The position numbers and the translations under genes are program-made. DNA of 64,000 bases from Diadema setosum (taxonomy: Eukaryota > Echinodermata > Echinoidea > Diadematoida > Diadematidae). Shown in pieces: positions 24,001 through 36,000 of this stretch (its first letter is position 1; the number at the start of each line of letters is the position of its first letter). The notes below the pieces were generated by a model. That model ran no database searches. It was given only the letters and a program-made list of their open reading frames with translations, and had not been told where the DNA came from. The stretch is taken from the NCBI GenBank assembly GCA_033980235.1, contig CM067076.1, positions 35,724,709 to 35,788,708 of the forward strand. Direction: 5' to 3'.

Positions 24001-27000
24001 TCATTTTCTTGTATTCATTCACTTAAAATCAAAGGTACAATATGAGCAAAATTGTACTTCAAAATGGAACATAATTCAACTTTATAGATGCTTGTAAAGT
24101 TTCACAAACTGCTGTAAAGAAAGATCATAGTACATATAAAGTATACATCATTCTCTCTGCTCTACTGCGTGTTGGTGGTCACTGACGCTGTAGTCCTCCT
24201 CCAGCCCCTTCTGTCATCAAACAAATGCAGCAATGTGGATTCTCTTTTGCCAGTGAAGTAATTTAGACTGCCTTATTGGAATTGCCTGCAGATGACAATA
24301 TTCACAACCTTACAGAGTCAGCTGTGCCCATCTATGTAACACAAATCTCACCTTTGTGTCAGGGAAGGGACTTCCATGGACCCATCATCTCCTGTATAGA
24401 TTCCATGCCTTGAGTTGGCTGAGTTCAGAGCCAAGAGGTCACGGATGTCATTGTTGTAGACTTCTACCACTGAGACTTCGACTTGGTGTGAATTGGGCTT
24501 CTCTCTCAGCAGTCTGAACAAACAAAAAATAAAACAATCAGCAAGAAAAGAGAAAATGATAAACAGAAAATAAGAACATAAAATCCAGTCAAAGTGACAA
24601 TCACATTATCATCATCGGTATGCACAAACTATCTATAAACGGTGTAATACTGAATACTGAATAGATATACATACTAGCACTACCATAGTGTGAATGAATG
24701 GATTTTGATTCATGTTTTTGAGCATGGTTACTAAGGAAATCCACCACTTTGACTGTCATTATTTCCTCAGTAATATAGTTGGAAATTGCCACTTGCAGTA
24801 CTATATTGGTACTAGTTAACCCTAAAAAGACTGGGCTATTTTGGTAGCTCGAAAGACTGGGGGGGGCCTAAAGGGCCCCCCCTTAAGATCTCGGCCGTGG
24901 ATCGCGCGATCGCCGCGGAAATTTGCACAATGGTAGTGTGCGATGTAATCTACAAGATCGTATATCTCAATTTTTCAAAATAGTCTTCTTTTATTTTATT
25001 TTGATTAATTATGCTAATTTATGCGAGAAATCAGACTCTTTGATCTAAATCAGTAAATAAAGCTCCAAAAGTGCTCATTTTTTGTCTAATTATTCTTTGT
25101 GGCATTCTTAGCAAATGTACTTGAAAAAAAATTCAGTATCAAAATTAATTTCTTATTTATTTTATTGTTTTATGAATTTCTTATGTATTTCCTTGTTTTT
25201 TCGACCTTTTGTTTTTGTTTTTGTTTTTAACATAATTTGTGGCAGACACTTTTTGAAGCATAATACTCCTAAAACAAATTAATTTTAGCCATTGAGAGTA
25301 AAAATAAGCATATTTATATGAACCATGTGAAAAAACTCAATTTGCATTGACTTTGTACACAAAATCACATTTTTGAGCCATTTTCGGCCTCACGTGCATG
25401 TACAAAAAGTTATGTAACTTTAGAACCGTACCCCCGGGCATCACAAATTTGGTGTCAAAATGTGCGGGAAACTCGAAAGAAAAAAGTCATAGAGCATCGC
25501 GGCTAGAGCATTGCGTGTTGCAGAGTAATCGCGCGAAATGTCGAGGGGGGGGCCTTTTAGGCCCCCCCCCCCCCCAGTCTTTTTAGGGTTAAACCTCCCT
25601 CTCCCCCTAATACACACTGGATAGTAGCATAATTATAAGACAAGCCACCTATCACATCATAGTGATATAATCCTACCCAAATGTATACAATATGTAACAG
25701 GTATTAACATGAATACTGGATATTTGTTCATTAGCAACTATCTATGTCAATTAGCATTCAGGATTGAAGACAGTATTTGAATAGAAATGGCTTGCCTGAA
25801 AAGCTCCCTGGCAGCCCTTGGTACCACGCCATCTTCCTTGTTCTCATCAAGGATGGTACGAGATGAGGTCGGGTCGTGAGTATAGCGCCCTCCTAGCATG
25901 GTGTGAGTCTTACCACTGCCTGTCTGTCCATAGGCCATGATGCATACGTTGTATCTGAACAATTATAAAGAGTAAAGTAACAACATTTTACCACAGAGTA
26001 CTAGTAACAGCTATTATTTTCAAGATTCACATTTTAGATTATAGAAAAAACAAACAAATAAACAAACAAATGAATAAAAAAAACAGAACAAAAGGAACAA
26101 AAGGTGTTTTTATAAGTTTGCATCATGTAATGTTAAAAACAATAAACTAGTATCTGAAAATACAAACAATGTTGGTTTGGGTTGAATTGGGACCATCACA
26201 AACAGCACATGAAAGACTTGATTTAACATCATATACACCATTCCTCTGTTTGTACTATCCATGTATAGAAACCTTAACACAGTGTCATAATGCATGTTCT
26301 TTTATCAACTTTATACCTCATAGCCAGTGAACATACAGAGAATAAATCAGGAGTGCAGACAAATATTTCATTTGAAGGAAAGAAGGAAGAAATAAGTAAC
26401 ATTACTGACAATAATCCCATCCCACCTATAGTATGCAAATGAATGCTAGAAAATGATAATTGCTTTTTTTCTGTGTTGGTGAATTGATTAATCACAATTG
26501 GCAGCACATTTGCCATTCTTACAGTGTCCCTTACCCGCACATACATGTATACAGTTAAACCTCTCGTATCCGGACAAGTCGGGACCGGGGCTCATCCAGA
26601 TAAGGGATTTGGCCGGATACGGGAGACTCAATGCTTTATGCATGTACATATACATACACATGTACTGATGTAGCCCATTGTAGTACCACATGTAGTAATG
26701 TGTATACTGCAACCTTTTCATTGTTACATTTGGGGATGTTTGGGGATGTTGAAATGTCTGAAGGTAAGCAATTTGGAAGGAAATTTGATGTAATGTATGT
26801 TAATCATATTGGAAGTAATATGTAATTCATGTGTGTTTGTGTAGGAGTTCTCAAGGAGTTGGGAATCCCCCTTTGCTCCCGTAATTCTTAAAAAAAAAAT
26901 CACGGCGAGTGCGTCCGTATAATAGAGAGATCTGGATAAAGGGAGGCCGGATAATAGAGGTTCAACTGTACATGGCAAATGAATGATAAATATCATGACC

Positions 27001-30000
27001 AGCTCACAAGTGTCACAATATCTTTCATGCATTCACCCACCATACACATGTGTATGTGGAACACCAAAGTATTAACGGATGTGCTACCTTGTCAGATCTG
27101 TAGATACGACTTACTGGCTCACAGAATTACTGCATATTTGCACAATGATTGACATCGCTTAGAGTGAGCTATCATAGGAATTACTTAAATTGATAGAATA
27201 TGTTTGTATTACCCAAACTTTTGATGGGTTTGCACTGATGTAAAACCATATCAAAATTTAGCATCGTTCTCATGAAGTGTTTGTAAAAACTTAAAAATAA
27301 AACATAAAATGGATGGCCAGCCACTTACCCATCAATGAGTGATGTGAGTAGAGGCTTCACTTCACTGAATACATCATCTTGGTCTTCAGTCTGGCTGTAA
27401 ACCCTGCACGGTGTGAGAAAAGTACAGCACATCCCATTTGGAGGGAAATGGCTGTCATCTTTGATTTTGTATACATACAGTACTCTCCGCGTAATCGGGT
27501 ATCGCTTTAATGGGTACTCCGTTCAATTGGGTAGAAATGTCAAAGTCAGTTCCAATGCACATTAAAATTACCTGATAATCGGGTTGCCTCTCCGTATAAA
27601 TGGGTAAATAATTTTCTTCTTACCTACTTTCTACCCACTTTTTACAGATATAACACTTCAAGAAATCATGAATGTTAAATTTTCCACGTTCGCAAGGAGT
27701 CTATAGTCAAACGATAAAGTTCTCTGAAGACATATTTGCCAATAAAAAGAGTTGTAAATTATTGCTCCCGACTGAGCAAGTGTTAAGGTATGTATAATGT
27801 GCCGTGCACGCACGCGTGTTAACCCGAAAAGGGCCGGGGGGAGGGGGGGGGGGGGGGGGTACTGAATCCGCCTATTCAGTACTTCTGTAACGCGAGAAGG
27901 CCTCGTCGCGAGGCTTCTTGACTTTGTTTGTTCAAGTCTCGCGCAACTTTTGAGACCAAATTTGCGACGTCCGGGCATACTGTCGCGAAGCCACGCCCAT
28001 TTTTGTAACGGAATGTCGCCCCAAAATGGGCACAATTTTGTGATTTTGTGTACATTTCCTATGGAAAACAGTGCTCTGTCATGAAAGTCATAAAAACCTG
28101 ATTATTTTTACAATTAATCTCTTTCATTGATTAGTTTTGTGCTAATTATTGTAGAAAAGTGGTCAGTGACAATTTCCAATGAAAAAACAAAGAAAAAAAA
28201 AGTTGAAAAACACAGAAATACATTTAAAGAAATTCTGAAAACAATAAAATACATAAGAATTGAAATGAATTTTGGAAGTTTTTGTGATGTACAATTGTTG
28301 AATATGCTAAAACAGATTTACAGATCAAAAATTAGACTCTCAATGCTTTTAATTAGGCTAAAAAATGATCTTGAGCTTAATTTGCATAATTAATTAATTA
28401 AAATTAGAAATTGATTGTTTAAAAAAATCTTATGACACAATCTTGTAGATTATGACACGGGTCTCACGCATGCAAAATTTAATCATGATCGCACCACCGA
28501 TGGCCGAGATCTCGGGGGGGGGGGGGGGGCGTTGGGGCCGAATTCATCCCCCCCTCCCCGAGATCTTGTGATGTGTTCTTCTGTTAATCAGGTACTCCGC
28601 TTAATCGGGTAAGAAACGCTTTGCCCGAGCCTATCCGATTATGCGGAGAGTACTGTATCTACTTTAGAAAACACAAAACTTTACCCAAAACTAGATATAT
28701 CGCTACGGCGACTGATATGCCTCCGCCATCATGCATGGTTCTCCTAATAGGTCTATAGTACAATGTCTTGACAATGTGTGATGACAGTTTCACACAATTG
28801 GCAAAATATTAAAATGACAGATTTGCCACAAATGTGCTGAAATGTTCACTTTCCTAGAACTAGGCTCAATTGGATGAATTATTCAAATGTCAGAGTGCAG
28901 GTATTTGGGGAACTAATGATTTCTACTTGACTTTTGACCCTTTTATAAGTTTATGCTTTGAGTAATTTTCAAGGTATTGAGAAAAAGTATAATTTCAGTA
29001 TCAAATGGGAAAATAGCATTATCTAAACCTGGTCTTTGACCGTTGACCTCACAGTTCCACAGAGAATCACTGTTAGGTAGAACATGCATAAATATGTAAG
29101 TTTCATGATGATACCTTGAGTTACTTTCGAGATATGGAGGAAAAAGTGCAATTTAGCACTTTCACTTGACCTTTGACCTTTGACCTTTTGGCAAGAAACT
29201 TCCCAAAAAATATATATTGGGTAATACATGCCATACATCCAGTTTAAAAAAAAAAAAAAACCTTCAGGCATATTGCATTTTAAGGAAAGTAGTGATATTT
29301 TGAGGAGTTGACCTTGACCTTTGACCCCCCTGACCTTTGACCCATGACCCCCAACTTCCCTAGATAATCACTGCCCATCGGTACAAGCATATATACTAAG
29401 TTCTATGAAGATACCTTGAACCATCTGCGAGATATGGAGAAATATGTGGAATTTCAATTTTTTTTTCACAAAATAACCTGTGACCTTTGACCTTTAACCC
29501 TGTGACCCTAAAATCCACACAAAGTATTATCCCCCAAGGATATACCCTCATACCAAGTTTGATGTAAAACCACCACACGGTTCTTGAGATATCGACAAAA
29601 ACAAAACGGGACGGACGGACGTACGGACGGACGGACGGACGTACGGACGTACGGACGGACGGACGGACGGACGGACGGACGGACGACCCGAAAACATAAT
29701 GCCTCCGGCCACTTCGTTGCGGAGGCATAAAAAATGCTATTAACATTACTTTAAAAGGGCATGTAATACTGAAACCAAGAATTCAACTTTCATCAAACTG
29801 GTGCAACACACTCACAGTATAAAGGTAGTGAAAGTTAGTCACAAATGAGCTATTGCAAGAAAATTGACTGATAACTTCTATGGGCACTACTCGTCTTCTG
29901 TTTTGATGACTAGTGTGCCTTGAGAGCTTGGGAGTTTGTAGGGATACTATGTTGTTCGGATGTCCTTGACACTTTATAATAAAATTCATTTGTAAGGAAA

Positions 30001-33000
30001 TTCAAAGGCATTTTCCCCTTCACCGTCATTCTTAAGTACCCAGTACATTTGATGGAACAGTGGTTTCATTCCATGTTGAAGTCAATCGCCATCAGTGAAT
30101 ATAAATATGTGGAATAGAAGGGCTTGAGGAGAAGGGCAGCAACCAGCATGGCAAGAATGAATCTCTTACATCTATATTGGCCAATTGATTTTTTTTACTG
30201 TGAATTGATCTAATCACAAAAGAAATTCTTTGTAAGGTAAAAGTCTACCAGAATCCTTTCTTCTATATTCTAGATCCCTACACTTACAGGCTGTATAATC
30301 TCACCTTTCAAACTCAAACGTCCTGTTTATCTGGGGATGGCCAGGTCGACTACAAATCACTCCCATACTTTCCTGCACAAAGAGATAATAAAACCCTTGT
30401 TCAATACACATCAAATATTACATGATTTGATATTCCTTTCTTGGAATTTGGAATAATCCACAAATAATTAATGATGACATGGGTTCTTCATGAGTCTTGA
30501 GAATGTGATGTGTGTTGTTTGAAATGTGATTTGCTTCCAAATGTTTTGGGTTTTTGGAAATTACACAAACAATTCATTGGCATTTTATGGGTAGTTATCT
30601 CTGATTATGGATTGCACAGCATGGCTAATGATCCTGAGGGGGGGGGGGGGGGGGAGTATACATTTAAATACTACAATGCTCACTTCAGTTTTCAATCATG
30701 TTCTTATAACAATTTTCATAGCTCCTTCAAAACCGAACTGTAACCTCCATCTGATAGCCAAACAAAATTCTCATGAAATAAAGCTGCAATGACTCCCCCC
30801 CACCCCCCCCCCCCCAATATTCTTTTATGATATATAAGCACAAGATTAAGCATCCAAGGGCAAAGGGTGCTTGCATACATACTCTAAGAAAGAAACAAAG
30901 TTTGTGTATCTTCGTGTAATGAAATCATAACATTCAATTCTTTGTTAAGGCATTGTTGAATAGAATCTATCATTCTCTCTCGGCACTTCTGTTTTTTCTC
31001 TTACACTTACCTCATCAACCACATACACCACCTCTTCTGCAGTATCACCCTGCCTGCATAAGGACAAACATTCAAAGAGTTGTTAGAAATAAACATTAAT
31101 TAATTACAAGAATACAGACTGGAAAGACACACACTGGAGATCCCAGAATTATGGAGATAGAGAAAAAGATAGGGAAAAAGAACCACTGTTTCAACATTTC
31201 TGGCAAATTTCTTATGATGATATTCAGACTTCTTACTTAGAATTGTCTGCCATAATCACAGGTACTGCAGTCCTACATTAACAAATTTACACACCCAACA
31301 CATCTTAACATATTAAAGCAATCTCCATCGCAGATATCATTATGTAGAAAGAAAGGAACAAAATCCTAGTATATTCTTGATCAGTCTATTATGAAGCAGA
31401 GTGCTCACTTATCCTGTGTGTGTGTCTCTCTCTCTCTCTCTCCATCTCTTTATGTGTTTGTTTGTTTTTTTCAGTGCATGCATGGAGTGCACGAGTGTGT
31501 TTGTGTATGTTGACAAGATTTTACATTCTTTTCTCACATCGTCGCTGGGGTGGCAAGACCTCATATATCTACAAAATGTCAAATGTTAAGGAGAGCAAAA
31601 ACACATGGCAGCCAAAGCACTATAACAAATGGGAGAGACTTTCCTTTGATATGCTGTGATGGCTTCATTTTGGGGGTATGACAGCTGGGATTTGGACAGG
31701 ACATCACATAACTGATTATCTTACCATTAATCCCAAAGTCATTTTCACCAAAATTTGAGATACAGGGTCTTGTCATCCCGGCGACAACATACTCTTTTTT
31801 GAATGAATCTGCTAGACTTTAATTCCCACCTGTTACTCAGTGTATTGGAGCCAGAGTGTTCCAGGTCATAGTCAAGGACCGGTCTCACCCGGCAGTGCAC
31901 TCTGATGTTACCCCTCAGCTCCTGTGTAGAAAGGAAATACAACAAGCTTAATTCCTTTGATACACCACAACTCTTTTATCTCTCACTACATATCATTCAA
32001 TCATACTTTCAGGCCTACAAGCTGAAGTACTATGCCATTGATGTTGGGCTTGAAAAGAGTACTACAGCTACAATGTATAATGGCAGAGTTTCACCACTGA
32101 AGCAATTATCATTGCCATATCAATTGTAGCTTTGTGATCAACACACTACTGAACATGATATTCATTTTGTTGTTTCTTGGGACACTGGGGTGGCATAGAA
32201 TGCAGAATAGAATTGTAGTAACTTGTTTTACCTTGCAATCATTGAAAATCATTCATTTGATTTTATGAAATTAGTGACACATGTGTGAAAGAACCATGTG
32301 CCACACATGAAATAAGATTCCAGTGCACTATCCATGGGGATTAAAGATAAAACCTCGGTGCAGCAGTATGCAAAACATAATTACATGTACAATACACAGG
32401 TTTGTAAAGTAGAAATATCCTACAGTACAAACCACTCTTTATGAATCTCATATTAACCATTTGTCTACAGAATTGTTGTAGGTCCTGTTTAAGGTCTTTG
32501 AAAATAGGAATTTTGTAGGGAAAGGATTAAACCTTGAAGACACATAGAGTGCACATTGATGAAAGGCTAATAAAGAAGAGTATCAGTATTTAAACTCACA
32601 ACGATAGCATTGTGAAGTTCTCTTCTCCTTCCTTTCTCCTTCATGTATCTCTCCTGGGCCAGGGTCAGATTCTTCTCCAAGGTTCTCACTTCTTGCTGCA
32701 GCACTGTCAAGACAATGACATAGAGCAAGCAACTTTGAAATTCATCATCTTTACTGAGCACTCACTTCCCAGATTGGCTTTCTGTAGTAGGGGCAATGTG
32801 TCAAGAGTTAACCTCAACACAATGATGTACAAAAATGCAAACTGTCATATGAAGCATACACACACAATATACTCTTACACTCTCCAACAAAGATGAAGTA
32901 ATTCCTAAAGAATCTTTGCTCAGGGCTTTCAGGCTCTGTGTACACAGTTTGATGGAAATATTTCACAAACTTTAACTTCATTATATAAATGCACCAACAC

Positions 33001-36000
33001 AGACAGTTTAGAATTTGATCAAGATCTAGGCTGGATTTAAAATCTTAGCTCAGTACCCTGAGTACACAGTTTGATGAAAATATGTCACAAACTTGAACTT
33101 CATTATATAAATGCATAAACCCAGACAGTTCAGAATTTGACCTAGATCTAGGTTGGATTTTTCTGTCCTTGAAGCACAATGCATGACAAAAAAGACCAAA
33201 GTGTTTAGTATTCTCAATCTATTCTCATACAGAAACAATAAATGGTGTGGAAAGAATATATTTAATCACACATATTTCCGCCATGTCTCATTTATCTTAA
33301 TCACTTAATTTTTCTTGGGTATGATCATGGGCTAAGGACATGATAGTTGTCTTATTAACCATTAATAAATAAATTAATAAAGATAAATCAATTGTCCTTA
33401 CGTCTGAAATCCATTTTATCTGCCTGCATTGAGTCTGTCAAGGTGTTCACTCTGTACATGGCCCAGTCAGAAATATCCTGCATCGCTGTGGTTGTCATGG
33501 TAACAGCAGAAGATCTCAGCATCCTCAGTTCACCTTTGATGTCCTAAGATTCCATAAAGCAAATCATAATTTTGAGATAGACATACCAAACATGATGCGG
33601 ACTTGGATAAACACAACTTAAACAGCCAAAAATAGGTGGAGATAGAAATGACAGTCAACATTTTGTGCCATGAGACCCGTGTGATGCAACAAATGTCAAA
33701 ACGAAACATACTCCAAAGCCCAATATGAAATCTCAGAATTACTCATAATTATCTTCCATGTCAGTTTACTTGTTTTTATCTTAAAACATGCAGAAATATC
33801 AAGGTTTTGTGCTCTTTTTTTTTTCTTAGCATTCCAATGTCTACAGCCATCTTCATGACACGGCATTTTTATCACATTTTTTTTTATTTAGGTTTCATAT
33901 CGTATTTGATATTTGCCATTAAAATAGGGAAGAAATCAGTGATTCTAAGCACTTACTCTGATCTGAGACAGAAGAAATCTCAGGTTTTCTGATCGATGTG
34001 ACTCTCTTTGTCGGGCTGTGATGAGAGAAGTTTGAATGTCACATTCATCCTGCTTTTGTCTCTCCAACTGTCCTTGTAGCTTTAGTCAAACAAAAAGAAA
34101 TAAAGGCAGTGAATGCAAAGGTAAGTACACATTATCACAAACACACAATTATATCACAAAACAATGCAGAGTATTATCCATAATATGTCATTTACTAAAA
34201 TCATAATTTCTGTCAGAAAGTAATAACTGGTCTCATGACAATGAATATGATGATATTGATTAACGCTGTCACTATAAATGTCTGTTTTCTTCACAATGCA
34301 TTGAGCTTATTTTCACTCACTCAGTCACCCTTTAACCCGTTGTGGATGGGCTGATTTTGCTACAACACACATTTCTCATAGACACTTGCCTGAGTATACT
34401 TGGGACTCATCTTCAGCAGATTAAGGAAGGCTGTTTGATAATTATTTTGTGAAACATTGATCTTAGCAGTTCCAACCTTACATGTTTAATGACCAAACAA
34501 ACAGAACAAACAAGTTCCGCACAATGCTCATCCATGGTCATTACTTGCCGACTTCTACTATTCATGCAACAGTTAAATCTTTCTCAAATGCACCACAAGT
34601 CTATCAACATAGCATTGTAGACCATTCAGCACTGTGTGACAGATGCAGCCACAAAAAGGGTGGAGCCCAACATTATGTGACATTCTGAAAGAGACTTACC
34701 TGGGCAAGTCTGAGGTACAGCATGGAGTTTTCAGTTTCCAGTGCTATGATTCTTTCATCCTTTTTCTACAGTAACAAATCAACAACGAATAGCAAATCAG
34801 AGACCAGTAAAAAGGAAGAACCAATACAAAAATACAATTGCATTCTGTCCGTCTTGTCTCTTATCATAATGGCAGCTTTGAAGTCCGTCCTTGTCTCAAA
34901 AAACATGAGAAAAATTTGCTTATTTGAATGAGTGGCTGCACATGCTGCAAGCATTAAAATCAATATATCAATTTATCTGTCCAGTCGATTCTTTGTTGGT
35001 AAATTCAAAACTTTTACTCGATCCCTTTTGATTTCAGTTAACACGCGCAAGCCGCCCATAATTCCACTATAATGCCATTCAAAATTTGACTGCCTGCTAC
35101 ATGTAGAAACCTAGGCACCAATATGCTTTTGCGCATGGTCGAACCCTGGTGCAGTTGCACATGCCGTATATTGCACTTCTAAGGGACCATGTCATTAAAT
35201 TTAAAGGAATTGAATGCAATGGTTAAAACTAAGGAGGCAACAAAGTGAATCTATTAATCTTCCTTGTAAGTTCCACCTAAAAATAGTGCTCAGAATCATA
35301 ATCATCCACTGGGTACTATCATTATCACTAAAACATCTAGTGATCTACATGTACAATCACTGTAGCTGCAGCATGCAGGTTGCACCAATTTACAATTAAA
35401 GTTTCTTGATTAACTTTATCAAATGGCAAGGCATTCATTCATTCCATTCATTTCATTTATTTTCATTTTGCACAAAATGCAGTAACAGCAAGACATTAAT
35501 ACAAATAGAAAGTTTGGCAAGAGTTCCAAGTGTACCCCCGCTAAAATTCAACAATAAAGGAAAACACTGACTCATTGACAATGTCATATTGTCGTCTCTG
35601 GACATTGAGTGTGATGAACTGAACCCAAACCCACTGCACACTAGGCATTACATCTCACAGATGTAACCCTCTCCATCTCTACCGACAATCTTCCACACTC
35701 CTTCACGTCAGCCAGCAAGCGGCGCAGACCAGAATGGTCTAAAGATGTAGACGACGCCTTCCTACACATGAAGCGCCTTTGGAAATTGTGGAAGGATGAT
35801 GGTCGTCCGAAATCTGGAAACAACTCTACTTGGACAGCATATAAGGAGGCTAAACGCACATTCAGACGAAAGATGAGGCAGAGCAGACTTGCAGTACACA
35901 ATAACATGGTCGAGGAGATAGAAGCGTCACAACATGATGATCCTCAACTCTTCAACAGACTCGTGAGGGAGAACACCCCAACTAGCTCCTCAGCCCTCAC

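Noticed and set aside
28127..28393. 88-codon Lys/Ile-rich frame
   Set aside because: It lies in the A-rich interior of a TTAA MITE; the related element at 18681 does not preserve it.
29396..29746. Frames with RPSVRPSV repeats (also near 57480-57670, 58308-58623 and 60401-60625)
   Set aside because: They are translations of CCGT/GGAC tetranucleotide runs in Helentron-like elements.
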